A stretch of 17,185 nt of DNA, from positions 1-17,185 of the forward strand of contig JAVEEH010000281.1 of NCBI GenBank assembly GCA_030840545.1. The letters are read 5' to 3'. Under the pieces are notes generated by a model that had not been told where the DNA came from, did not search any database, and was given only the letters and a program-made list of their open reading frames with translations. Source of the stretch: Frankiaceae bacterium (GTDB lineage: Bacteria; Actinomycetota; Actinomycetes; JAFAQI01). Of this stretch, positions 1-8,011 are shown piece after piece. The first letter of the stretch is position 1. Every line of letters begins with the position of its first letter. A program made the translations under genes and the position numbers.

Positions 1-2075
1 GTCGCCTTTTTGGCCGTCGCCGTCCTCGTGGGCGCGGCCTGCTTGGCCACCGCCTTCTTGACCACAGCCTTCTTCGCAGTCTTCGTGGCCGTCGCCTTCC
101 GGGCCCCGGACTTCTTCCCGGCCGGCGCGGGTGACGCCGTCGACGTCACCGCCGCTGCACCGACGCTCGACGCTTCCGCGGCCTCGGCCGGCTGCGCCAG
201 GGCCGCGAGGTCCTCCGGCGGGCTCGGGATGTCGAGGGCCGGCTGACCTGCCTGCTGGGCGCGATAGCGCTGCGCGTCGCGGGCGTTGCGCCGCCGTTCC
301 ATCGCGTCACCGAGGCGGGCGGCAGCGGACTTTCGCTCCCTCGCGGACAGCCCGGCGGCGAACGCGTCGAGCACCTCGTGGAAGTTCTGCACCCGGTCTG
401 CCTCGACGAGCTGGTCACGTTCGGCGAGATAGCCGAGCAGCGACTGACCGGCGGCGACGAGCCGGCCGGTGCCGCCGGTCAGGAGCTCGGCGGTGTCGCG
501 CAACGTCGCGTTCTGACTTTCCACGACGCTGTGGACCTCCCTCAGCGAGGCCTCGGCCCGGTCGCGGAACTCCCCCATCACGGCCTCTGCGGTCTGCCGC
601 GCGGAGGTGACCGCGGCGTCGGCGCGCGTCGACCACTCGGCACGCAGGTCGCTCACGGTCGAGTCCATGGAAGCGACCGTCTCTTCGAGCTCGCGCAACC
701 GGACCGTCGCGTCCTCACCCGCACGGGAGGCAGTGCCTACCCCCGCGCGCATGTCGTCGAGTGCGGCCAGCGTCTCGCCACGGGTCTGCTCGACCCGGTC
801 GAGCACGTCCGAGCGCAACGTCCTGGCCACCTCGTCGAAGGTCGTCCGTTGCTCCTCGACGGCACCGGTGATCGACTCCGTCGACCGGGTCAGCGCGCTC
901 GCGATCCGGTCGCGCACCTCCTCCAGCGCGTCGGCAAGGTCAGTGCGCAGCGTGCTGATCTCTTCCTCGACGAGACGGCGCGAGGCGTCGTTTGCCTCTT
1001 CCAGCGCGCCGAGCGTGCCGGTCAGCTCCTCCACCAGCCCGGCGCGGGCCTCGGTGAGACCGCCGCTCAGCGCGCCGCGCATGTCCTCCAGCCGGCTCTC
1101 GGCCGAGTCCTGGAACGCCTCGACGAAGCCCCGCAGCGAGGCCAGGGCGGCCGTCGTGGCATCGCGGTTCTGGACGAGTCGGTCTTCGACCGACGTGAAT
1201 GCACCGTCGAGCGAGCTGCGAAGCCCGTCAACGACTTGTTCGACGTGGGTCCGTTCGGCGTCGCCGCCGGTGCGAACGGCCTCGGTCACCGATCCGCTGA
1301 GCGCACCGAGGTTGCGGTCCACCGCCTCGCCCAGGTCCGTCAGGGCGGACCGGATGCTCTCCGCCCACTCGCCTTGCGCGGTGCTCTGATCGGCGAACGT
1401 GGAGTCCGCGAGGGCGGCGATGCGTTCCTCGACGTTCCCGATCCGGTCGGTGGCCGCACGGATGCTGTCGCGGGTCAGCGACTCGAGGCGCTCGGCGAGG
1501 TCGTCGAGCGTGTCCTCGACGGCGCCAAGTCGCTCCTCGAGTGCGGTGCGGGTCTCCTGCGAGGCGGTCTCGGCGGCGCGGCTGCCGGCCGAGGCAAAGG
1601 TCAGCCCGGACGTCAGCGTCCGGCGCAGGTCGGCAGCCGCGGTGTCCACGCGGGCCGCAAGGGTGTCCTCGAGCCGGCTGATGACCGACTCGAGCTGGTT
1701 GGCGCCCGTGACGCTGTCGAGAGCCGACCTCAGGACGGGCAGGATGCCCTTGACGTCGGCCAGCACCTCGGCCACGACGTCGACCTTGTCGGTGAGCTCC
1801 GCCTGACTGTTGGCGACCTCGGTGGCCCCGGCCTTGGCCGACGACAGCTCACCGGACAGCCGTCCGACGCTGGCGTCGACGCCGGCCCGCACCGCGCCGA
1901 TCTCCGCCCGGAGCGATCCCAGGTCCGCACGCAGGCCGCCCAGCTCTGCCCGCAGGCCGGTCAGGGCTGCCGCAAGCACAGGCCCTTCGGGTCGTTCGTG
2001 CTCATCGTCGCCGGCTGCGGCGACGAGCTCTTCGATCCGCCGCAGCAACACAGGTTCACGCGCATCGGTGTCCAC
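1..2075 (-). CDS. Long coiled-coil protein with Lys/Ala-rich C-terminal tail (partial, C-terminus off the left edge)
   Basis: I do not recognise a named family. The reading frame starts at a GTG at 2075 with a GGGAG-type ribosome site five bases upstream, and stays open for 691 codons to the window edge; an in-frame GTG at 2087 is an alternative start. Residues about 20-600 are almost entirely helix-forming (Leu, Ala, Glu, Asp, Arg, Thr, Ser), nearly free of Cys and poor in Pro, with repeated patterns such as RLEELTRDS-like blocks, consistent with an extended coiled coil like apolipoprotein- or methyl-accepting-type helices. After a Pro/Ala-rich linker (about 610-650) comes a basic tail rich in KKA/KKS/KAT motifs (about 650 onward), resembling histone H1-like tails of actinobacterial nucleoid proteins. 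No signal peptide or membrane segment is visible. It is 38 bases downstream of fbiC and has no obvious promoter of its own, so it is probably co-transcribed with it. Scaffold, cytoskeletal or DNA-binding roles are guesses. Confidence 0.8.
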   Translation of the reverse strand, partial: MDTDAREPVLLRRIEELVAAAGDDEHERPEGPVLAAALTGLRAELGGLRADLGSLRAEIGAVRAGVDASVGRLSGELSSAKAGATEVANSQAELTDKVDVVAEVLADVKGILPVLRSALDSVTGANQLESVISRLEDTLAARVDTAAADLRRTLTSGLTFASAGSRAAETASQETRTALEERLGAVEDTLDDLAERLESLTRDSIRAATDRIGNVEERIAALADSTFADQSTAQGEWAESIRSALTDLGEAVDRNLGALSGSVTEAVRTGGDAERTHVEQVVDGLRSSLDGAFTSVEDRLVQNRDATTAALASLRGFVEAFQDSAESRLEDMRGALSGGLTEARAGLVEELTGTLGALEEANDASRRLVEEEISTLRTDLADALEEVRDRIASALTRSTESITGAVEEQRTTFDEVARTLRSDVLDRVEQTRGETLAALDDMRAGVGTASRAGEDATVRLRELEETVASMDSTVSDLRAEWSTRADAAVTSARQTAEAVMGEFRDRAEASLREVHSVVESQNATLRDTAELLTGGTGRLVAAGQSLLGYLAERDQLVEADRVQNFHEVLDAFAAGLSARERKSAAARLGDAMERRRNARDAQRYRAQQAGQPALDIPSPPEDLAALAQPAEAAEASSVGAAAVTSTASPAPAGKKSGARKATATKTAKKAVVKKAVAKQAAPTRTATAKKA

Positions 2076-2113
2076 GCCGACTCCCACCGCTCGATCCGCT
2101 TTCGTCGCGGACC

Positions 2114-4633
2114 TTACGCCCGGACTGCGCCCCTCGCATGCACGCCGTCGTAAAGCGTCGTGCGCTGACGGGCCGGACGCCCGGCCGCCGTCGCGATGGC
2201 GGCCAGGTCGGCCACCGACTTTCGCGACCCGTGGGCGCTGCCGGCCATCCGGCTGATCGTCTCTTCCATCAGGGTGCCGCCGATGTCGTTGGCGCCGCCG
2301 CGCAACATCGCCGCGGAGCCCTCGACACCGAGCTTCACCCACGAGCACTGGATGTTGCGGATGCGGCCGTGCAGCAGCAGTCGCGCCATTGCGTGCACTG
2401 CGCGATTCTCCTGGGCCGTGGGTCCGGGGCGCGCCAACCCGGCGAGATAGATCGGGGCGTTGAGATGCACGAACGGCAACGGCACGAACTCTGTGAAGCC
2501 GCCGGTGTCGTCCTGGATGCGGGCCAGCACTCGAAGGTGCGCCAACCAATGCGCGGGAGTGTCGACGTGGCCGTACATCATCGTTGCGGTCGTCGGGATG
2601 CCGAGCCGGTGCGCGGTCGTGATGACCTCGACCCAGGTCGCCGCCGGCAGCTTGCCTTTCGTCAGCAGCCAGCGCACGTCGTCGTCGAGGATCTCGGCCG
2701 CGGTGCCCGGAAGCGAGTCGACGCCCGCCTCCTTCGCCTGCAAGAGCCAGTCGCGGATGGGGACCCCGCAGCGCGCGGCACCGTTGACGACCTCCATCGG
2801 ACTGAAGGCGTGGACGTGCAGCGCGGGCTGGCGCCGTTTCACCTCCCGGGCGATGTCGAAGTAGGCAGTGCCGGGCAGGTCGGGGTGGATGCCCCCCTGC
2901 ATGCAGACCTCAGTCGCGCCGTCCGCCACGGCCTCGTCTGCCCGGTCGCCGATCTCGGTCAGCGACAACGTGTAGGCATCCGCGTCCGTGCGCCGTTGTG
3001 CGAACGCGCAGAACCGGCAGCCGGTGTAACAGATGTTGGTGAAGTTGATGTTGCGGTTGACCACATACGTGACGTCATCACCGACGGTGTCGCGTCGTAC
3101 GTCGTCCGCGAGCGCAGCCAGTGCGTCGATCTCGGCTCCCGGCAGGGCATCGAACAGCACCAGCGCGTCGGCATCGCTCATCGCGGCCGGTTCGCGTCCG
3201 GCATGACGCAGCGCAGTGGCAAACTCGGGGCGGATGCGTTGCGTGGGCACGACCTGGGGCAATGCGCTCCCCCGGTTGCGCGCGTCATCCGCGACGGTCA
3301 GCGAGTCCCAGTCGCCGTAGGCGGCGTCGAAGTCGCTTCGGCGGTCGGTGCGCCGGCCCTCCGTGTCGATCGCCACGTTCAGGTCGACCCGACCGCTGCT
3401 GACGTCCCACCCGCCGTCCGGTTCCTGCCAGGGAAGCCCGACCGGCAGCACGTCGCCGCGGGCGAGGCCCCGGTCATCGCTCAGCGCCGCGACATGTGCG
3501 CGCAGTCGCGGATCGAGCCAGGGCTCGGCCAAATAGGGCGGGTGCGCAGTCAGCCGCTCGACCAACGTGAAGCCCAAGTCCTCGGTCAGCCGCGCGAGGT
3601 CATCGAGGTGCGGCCACGGTCGTTCCGGGTTGACGTGGTCCGGTGTCAGCGGGGACACGCCCCCGAAGTCGTCGACGCCGGCCTGGATCAACCGGCGCAC
3701 CTCGGTCGAGTCGACGAGGTTGGGCGGCGCCTGCACCCGGGCCGACGGACCGAGCAACAACCTCGCCACCGCAATGGTGGCGACGTATTCGTCGAGGTCG
3801 AGATCGTCCTGAGAACGCATGGCGGTGTCGGGCTTGGAGCGGAAGTTCTGCACGAGCACTTCCTGCACGTGCCGGTACTGACGGGAGAGCCGACGAATGG
3901 CGAACAGGGACTCGACCCGGTCCGCGGGTGTCTCGCCGATGCCGACGAGGATGCCGGTCGTGAACGCGATGTTGCTGCGGCCCGCATCCTCGATCACCCG
4001 CAACCTGACCGACGGATCCTTGTCGGGACTGCCGTGATGCGCAGGCACGTCCGCAGTCGTTTCGAGCATCATGCCCATCGACGGAGCGACCGGCTTGAGC
4101 CGCTGCAGCTCTTCCCAGGTCATCACGCCGGGGTTGAGGTGCGGAAGCAGTCCGGTCTCCTCCAGGACGGCGATCGCCACGGCGCGTAGGTAGTCGAGCG
4201 TGCTCGCGTAGCCCGCTTCGTCGAGCCACCGAGCTGCCTGCGGCCACCGCGTCTCGGGCCGGTCCCCCAGCGTGAACAACGCCTCCTTGCACCCGAGCGC
4301 CGCACCACGTCGAGCGATGTCGACGACCTCCTCCGCGGACAGGAACGGTGCAGGCACCTTGCCGGGTGTCGTCGCGAACGTGCAGTAGTGGCAACGGTCG
4401 CGGCACAGTCGGGTGAGCGGCAGGAACACCTTGCGGCTGTAGGTGACAGTCGCCGGCCGGCCGATCGCGTCGAGCCCCGCGTCGCGCACTCGTCCGGCGA
4501 CAGCGCACAACGCGTCGAGGTCCGGGCCGCGGGCGCCGAGCAGGACCTCCGCTTCGGCCGGGTCCAGCGCCTTGCCGGCGTCGGCCCGGGCCAACGCCCG
4601 ACGCAACCCGTTGCTGGCGGGCTTCCGGTCCAT
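2114..4633 (-). CDS. fbiC: FO synthase FbiC (fused CofG-CofH radical SAM enzyme)
   Basis: FbiC makes FO (7,8-didemethyl-8-hydroxy-5-deazariboflavin), the F420 chromophore, from tyrosine and 5-amino-6-ribitylamino-uracil in the cytoplasm. The 839-residue product has both radical SAM halves expected of the fused actinobacterial enzyme. The CofG-like half has the 4Fe-4S motif CRDRCHYC (Cys 77, 81, 84), and the CofH-like half has CYTGCRFC (Cys 535, 539, 542). Length agrees with the mycobacterial protein (about 850 residues). The frame is open upstream to 4843, but that stretch would run through the divergent fbiA start. I chose the ATG at 4633 because a TATGGT hexamer ends seven bases before it, suggesting a leaderless transcript; the other ATG at 4645 lies inside this hexamer. 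fbiA-fbiB starts 64 bases away on the other strand, which supports the F420 assignment. Both clusters are intact, so the enzyme should be functional. Confidence 0.97.
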   Translation of the reverse strand: MDRKPASNGLRRALARADAGKALDPAEAEVLLGARGPDLDALCAVAGRVRDAGLDAIGRPATVTYSRKVFLPLTRLCRDRCHYCTFATTPGKVPAPFLSAEEVVDIARRGAALGCKEALFTLGDRPETRWPQAARWLDEAGYASTLDYLRAVAIAVLEETGLLPHLNPGVMTWEELQRLKPVAPSMGMMLETTADVPAHHGSPDKDPSVRLRVIEDAGRSNIAFTTGILVGIGETPADRVESLFAIRRLSRQYRHVQEVLVQNFRSKPDTAMRSQDDLDLDEYVATIAVARLLLGPSARVQAPPNLVDSTEVRRLIQAGVDDFGGVSPLTPDHVNPERPWPHLDDLARLTEDLGFTLVERLTAHPPYLAEPWLDPRLRAHVAALSDDRGLARGDVLPVGLPWQEPDGGWDVSSGRVDLNVAIDTEGRRTDRRSDFDAAYGDWDSLTVADDARNRGSALPQVVPTQRIRPEFATALRHAGREPAAMSDADALVLFDALPGAEIDALAALADDVRRDTVGDDVTYVVNRNINFTNICYTGCRFCAFAQRRTDADAYTLSLTEIGDRADEAVADGATEVCMQGGIHPDLPGTAYFDIAREVKRRQPALHVHAFSPMEVVNGAARCGVPIRDWLLQAKEAGVDSLPGTAAEILDDDVRWLLTKGKLPAATWVEVITTAHRLGIPTTATMMYGHVDTPAHWLAHLRVLARIQDDTGGFTEFVPLPFVHLNAPIYLAGLARPGPTAQENRAVHAMARLLLHGRIRNIQCSWVKLGVEGSAAMLRGGANDIGGTLMEETISRMAGSAHGSRKSVADLAAIATAAGRPARQRTTLYDGVHARGAVRA

Positions 4634-4697
4634 GCCAGCGACCATACGGGTAGCCGCCCGCGGCGCCTCGCGGGCGCCTTGCTGCGAGACTCCCCCC
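4634..4697. promoter_or_regulatory. Divergent fbiC / fbiA promoter region
   Basis: This 64-base gap separates two divergent F420 genes. On the minus strand a TATGGT hexamer (4641-4646) is followed by seven bases and the fbiC ATG, the layout of an actinobacterial leaderless promoter. On the plus strand GAGACT (4686-4691) is followed by six C residues and the fbiA ATG; this is a weaker match to TANNNT. No convincing -35 element or Shine-Dalgarno site is visible for either gene. The short shared region implies coordinated expression, but no operator palindrome stands out. Confidence 0.5.
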
Positions 4698-5666
4698 ATG
4701 CGGATCACGGTGCTGGCCGGCGGCATCGGCGGCGCCCGCTTTCTGCTGGGGCTACGCGAGCTCGGCCACGACGTCACGGTCGTCGGCAACACCGGCGACG
4801 ACGTGACGATGTACGGCTTGCGCATCTGTCCTGACCTGGACACCGTCGTCTACACGCTGGGTGGCGGTATCTCGAACGAGCGCGGCTGGGGCCGCGAGAA
4901 CGAGACCTTTCGGGTCCGCGACGAGCTCGCGGCCTACGCCGAGAAGTCCTCCTCCGGCAGCGAGCCGTCCTGGTTCGGCTTGGGCGACCTCGACATCGCC
5001 ACCCACCTGTTGCGCACCCAGGGGCTGCGCGACGGCCTCCCGCTCTCCGAGGTCACCCGCCGGCTGTGCCAGCGCTGGCGGCCGGGAGTGACGGTGCTGC
5101 CCGCAACCGACGACCCGGTCGAGACTCACGTCACCCTCACCGACGGACGCACGGTCCACTTCCAGGAGTGGTGGGTGCGGCTGCACGCGGCTGTCCCGGC
5201 CACCCGGATCGAGCTGACCGGCGCCGCGGCCGCGACGCCGGCACCAGGTGTGCTCGATGCGCTCGCGGCGGCCGACGTCGTCATCCTCCCGCCGAGCAAC
5301 CCGGTCGTGAGCATCGGCGCGATCCTCGCGGTGCCGGGCATCGCCGCCGCGCTGCGCTCGACCGACGCCCCGGTGATCGGGTTGTCGCCGATCGTCGGTG
5401 GGGCTCCGGTGCGCGGCATGGCCGACGCCTGCCTGGCCGCGATCGGGGTCGAGACGACTGCCTATGCCGTCGCAAACCACTACGGTCGGCGGCCGGCCGG
5501 CCTCCTGGACGGGTGGCTCGTCGACGACGTCGACAAGGACGCGGCCGACCGCTTGACCGAGGAAGGACTGCCGACCCGGGCCGTGCCGCTGTTGATGACG
5601 GACATCGAGGCGACCGCGGCGATGGCACGCGCCGCCCTCGACCTCGCCACCGAGGTACGCCGATGA
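4698..5666 (+). CDS. fbiA: 2-phospho-L-lactate / phosphoenolpyruvate transferase FbiA (CofD family)
   Basis: FbiA transfers the phospholactyl or phosphoenolpyruvyl group from the guanylylated donor made by FbiD onto FO, giving F420-0 or dehydro-F420-0. The 322-residue product begins MRITVLAGGIGGARFLLGL, the CofD glycine-rich nucleotide-binding start, and carries the family NTGDD motif at residues 31-35 followed by MYGLRICPDLDTV. Later conserved blocks include LPPSNPVVSIG and GLSPIVGGAPVRGMA in the Rossmann-like core. Length is close to the mycobacterial protein (about 330). The open frame extends upstream to 4443, but that part is antisense to fbiC; the ATG at 4698 gives the family N-terminus. 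Its TGA overlaps the fbiB ATG (ATGA), so the two genes are translationally coupled. FbiD/CofC, which supplies its substrate, is not in the window. Confidence 0.97.
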   Translation: MRITVLAGGIGGARFLLGLRELGHDVTVVGNTGDDVTMYGLRICPDLDTVVYTLGGGISNERGWGRENETFRVRDELAAYAEKSSSGSEPSWFGLGDLDIATHLLRTQGLRDGLPLSEVTRRLCQRWRPGVTVLPATDDPVETHVTLTDGRTVHFQEWWVRLHAAVPATRIELTGAAAATPAPGVLDALAAADVVILPPSNPVVSIGAILAVPGIAAALRSTDAPVIGLSPIVGGAPVRGMADACLAAIGVETTAYAVANHYGRRPAGLLDGWLVDDVDKDAADRLTEEGLPTRAVPLLMTDIEATAAMARAALDLATEVRR

Positions 5667-6952
5667 GCACACGCCTCGAGATCTGGGGCGTCGAGGGCAT
5701 CGCCGAGATCCGGCCGGGTGACGACCTGGCCGCAGTCATCGCGGCGGCCGAGCCGGGGTTGCGCGACGGCGACGTCGTGGTCATCACGAGCAAGGTCGTG
5801 AGCAAGGCCGAGGGCCGGCTGGCCGAGAGCAACCGCGACGACGCGATCGACGGGGAGACCGTGCGCCTTGTCGCGCAACGCGGCAGCACGCGCATCGTCG
5901 AGACCCGACACGGTTTCGTCCTGGCCGCAGCCGGTGTCGATGCGAGCAACGTTCCCGCCGGCACGGTGGCCCTGCTGCCGGAGGACCCGGATCGTTCGGC
6001 CGGCCGCATCCGGGCGGGCCTCCGCCGGCGACTCGGTGTCACGGTGGCGGTGCTCGTCACGGACACGTTCGGCCGGCCCTGGCGCAACGGTCTTGTCGAC
6101 GTGGCCATCGGAGCGGCGGGCATCGACGTGCTGGACGACCACCGCGGTCGCGTCGACAGCCAGGGCCACACCCTCGAGATGACTGTCACGGCTGTCGGCG
6201 ACGAGCTGGCCGCGGCGGCAGAGCTGGTCAAGGGCAAGCTGGCCGGCGTGCCGGTCGCGGTGGTGCGCGGGCTCCTGCATGGCGTCGACCCGGACGCGGC
6301 CGGCGCCCGTCCGCTGGTGCGGGATGCGGCCGAAGACATGTTCCGGCTCGGCACCGCGGAGGCGAAGCGGGCGGCGGTCCTCGACCGGCGCACCGTGCGC
6401 CGGTTCGACGGACGGCCGGTCGACCGGGACGCCCTCGACCGTGCGTTCGCGGCCGCCATCACGGCACCGGCACCGCATCACACGACCCCGTGGCGTTTCG
6501 TCGTGGTCGCCGAGCGAGCGAAGGCTCTGCTCGACGCGATGGCAGAGGCGTGGGCCGCCGACCTGCGCGCCGACGGGTTCGGCGCCGAGCAGATCGCGCG
6601 CCGCCTCCGTCGAGGTGATGTGCTCAGGGACGCACCCGTGGTCGTCGTACCGTGTCTCGTCACCACCGCAGGCGCGCACGACTATCCGGACCTGCGCCGC
6701 ACCACGGCCGAGCGCGAGATGTTCCTCGTCGCGATGGGTGCCGGCGTCGAGAACCTGTTGGTGGCGCTGGCAGCAGAGGACCTCGGCAGCGCGTGGGTGT
6801 CGAGCACGATGTTCTGCAAGGACGTCGTCCGCACCGTGCTCGACCTGCCGCCCGACTGGGATCCGATGGGCGCCGTCGCGATCGGGCACCCGGCCGAGGC
6901 GCCGGCGGCCCGACCGGGTCGGGACACCGCCGGGTTCGTGGTCGAGCGCTGA
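5663..6952 (+). CDS. fbiB: Bifunctional F420:gamma-glutamyl ligase / dehydro-F420-0 reductase FbiB
   Basis: FbiB finishes F420: its CofE-like N-terminal domain adds gamma-linked glutamates using GTP, and its FMN-binding C-terminal domain reduces dehydro-F420-0 in actinobacteria. The 429-residue product shows CofE signatures ITSKVVSKAEGR (about residues 41-52) and DTFGRPWRNG (from residue 134). A nitroreductase-like domain follows, beginning near RRTVRRFDGRPV (about 242) with APAPHHTTPWRFVVV shortly after, as expected for the fused two-domain form (about 450 residues in M. tuberculosis). The ATG at 5663 overlaps the fbiA stop by four bases. A small hairpin follows the stop, before the convergent glycosylase gene. 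Both domains look complete. Confidence 0.96.
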   Translation: MSTRLEIWGVEGIAEIRPGDDLAAVIAAAEPGLRDGDVVVITSKVVSKAEGRLAESNRDDAIDGETVRLVAQRGSTRIVETRHGFVLAAAGVDASNVPAGTVALLPEDPDRSAGRIRAGLRRRLGVTVAVLVTDTFGRPWRNGLVDVAIGAAGIDVLDDHRGRVDSQGHTLEMTVTAVGDELAAAAELVKGKLAGVPVAVVRGLLHGVDPDAAGARPLVRDAAEDMFRLGTAEAKRAAVLDRRTVRRFDGRPVDRDALDRAFAAAITAPAPHHTTPWRFVVVAERAKALLDAMAEAWAADLRADGFGAEQIARRLRRGDVLRDAPVVVVPCLVTTAGAHDYPDLRRTTAEREMFLVAMGAGVENLLVALAAEDLGSAWVSSTMFCKDVVRTVLDLPPDWDPMGAVAIGHPAEAPAARPGRDTAGFVVER

Positions 6953-6955
6953 CCG

Positions 6956-6975
6956 CATCCAGCCGGAACTGGATG
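6956..6975. terminator. Candidate bidirectional terminator hairpin between fbiB and the glycosylase gene
   Basis: CATCCAG (6956-6962) pairs perfectly with CTGGATG (6969-6975) across a six-base loop. The hairpin lies wholly within the 27 bases between two convergent genes. There is no T-tract on either side, which is common for actinobacterial intrinsic terminators. Confidence 0.5.
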
Positions 6976-6979
6976 ACTG

Positions 6980-7894
6980 TCACAACCCGCGGATGTCACC
7001 AACCGGGGCTCGCGGCCCGAACGCCGGCTTGCGGGCTCCGGACATCTCGACGAGGCGAGCGGCCCGGTGCCGGTGCCCGGGATAGACGGCGAGGATTTCG
7101 AGCATCCCTGCGTCGTCGACCGGGCGGCCCGTCAATGCCCAGCCGACGAGGGCGGCGAGGTGGAAGTCACCGACCGACACCGCGTCCGCATCTCCCCAGG
7201 CCCGCTGCGCGACTTCGGCGGCCGTCCACGCACCGATGCCCGGCACCGCGCGCAGCCGCCGCATCCTCTCGTCGCGGGGAAGTGACAGCGACTCCTCCAG
7301 CCGGCCGGCAACCTCGGCAGCCGCGATGATCGTGCGGGCCCGGCCCGGGTCGACCCCCGCACGATGCCAGTCCCACGACGGCAACCGCTGCCAGACGGCG
7401 GGAGGCGGGACGACGCGCATGCCGCGCGGCGCGGGGCCGGGCGCCGGCTCACCGAATCGCAGCAGCAGCTCGCGCCACGACCGCCGGGCGTCGACACCGG
7501 TCACGCGCTGCTCGAGCACCGCCGGCACGATCAGCTCGAACACGAGGCCGACGCTGTTGAGCCGAAGGTAGGGCTGCTGGCGCCAGACCACCTCGATGAG
7601 CGGGTGCTGCGGGGTGAAGCCGGTCACGTCGTCGTTCGCCCCGAGCAGCGCCGGCGCACCGGCCACCAGCCATGCTCCGCCGGGGCCCCACCCCTGCAGC
7701 TCGACCGCACCGTCGGCGCCGGCCAGCCGCAACGTCCCCGGGCCGTCGGGCGTCTGGGCCGTGCGCCACCAGGCGCCGTCGTCCGTCCCGCGCTGGGTCG
7801 GGTCGGAGCCGCCGCGCTGCAGCGCCGCGAGGAGCAACCCGAGCGGCGCGGGGACCTGCGGCCGCCAGACCGTCTCCACCGCGGGTGCGTCCAT
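6980..7894 (-). CDS. AlkA-like DNA-3-methyladenine glycosylase (HhH-GPD family)
   Basis: Probable base-excision repair glycosylase that removes alkylated bases from DNA. The 304-residue product has the helix-hairpin-helix segment VPGIGAWTAAEVAQRAWG (from about residue 217), followed by DAVSVGDFHL, in which Asp 243 aligns by eye with the catalytic Asp of E. coli AlkA (Asp 238). The N-terminal third resembles the AlkA-type beta domain but is divergent. No iron-sulfur cysteine cluster is seen, which argues against an EndoIII/MutY type. The ATG at 7894 is preceded by CACACT ending seven bases upstream (possible leaderless start) and no Shine-Dalgarno. It is convergent with fbiB (27-base gap) and divergent from the DUF3105 gene. 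Its place next to F420 genes does not imply a role in F420 metabolism. Exact substrate range cannot be read from the sequence. Confidence 0.88.
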   Translation of the reverse strand: MDAPAVETVWRPQVPAPLGLLLAALQRGGSDPTQRGTDDGAWWRTAQTPDGPGTLRLAGADGAVELQGWGPGGAWLVAGAPALLGANDDVTGFTPQHPLIEVVWRQQPYLRLNSVGLVFELIVPAVLEQRVTGVDARRSWRELLLRFGEPAPGPAPRGMRVVPPPAVWQRLPSWDWHRAGVDPGRARTIIAAAEVAGRLEESLSLPRDERMRRLRAVPGIGAWTAAEVAQRAWGDADAVSVGDFHLAALVGWALTGRPVDDAGMLEILAVYPGHRHRAARLVEMSGARKPAFGPRAPVGDIRGL

Positions 7895-8011
7895 TCACTC
7901 GAGTGTGCCCTGCCGGTTGCTCGGGCGGACCCGGCCGGACCCTGCTGCCGGATTTCAGCCGAGTTCCTTAGACTCGCCGGGTCCGCCCCGCCGCAAGCCA
8001 GGAGTCTGTCG
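7895..8011. promoter_or_regulatory. Divergent promoter region, glycosylase / DUF3105
   Basis: 117-base gap between divergent genes. For the plus-strand gene a TAGACT hexamer (7969-7974) could be a -10 box giving a leader of about 31 bases that contains the AGGAG site at 8000-8004. For the minus-strand gene CACACT (7902-7907) ends seven bases before the ATG. No clear -35 boxes or operator repeats are visible. Confidence 0.35.

Noticed and set aside
1..150. Short repeats in the Lys/Ala-rich coding stretch as a tandem repeat locus
   Set aside because: The repetition is irregular and explained by codon use in a basic Lys/Ala-rich protein tail.
378..2153. Long plus-strand open frame (591 codons) opposite the coiled-coil gene
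   Set aside because: Its Arg/Gly/His-rich, low-complexity translation has no recognisable domain and is the mirror of a G+C-rich coding strand; the minus-strand frame has far more protein-like sequence.
2138..4189. Plus-strand open frame (683 codons) opposite fbiC
   Set aside because: Antisense shadow of a strongly supported FbiC protein; translation shows no motif.
4634..4843. N-terminal extension of FbiC to 4843
   Set aside because: The extra 70 residues are Ser/Pro/Arg-rich, do not belong to the family, and would overlap the fbiA start and the shared promoter.
5281..6958. Minus-strand open frames opposite fbiA and fbiB
   Set aside because: Antisense shadows; Arg/Ser-rich translation without domains.
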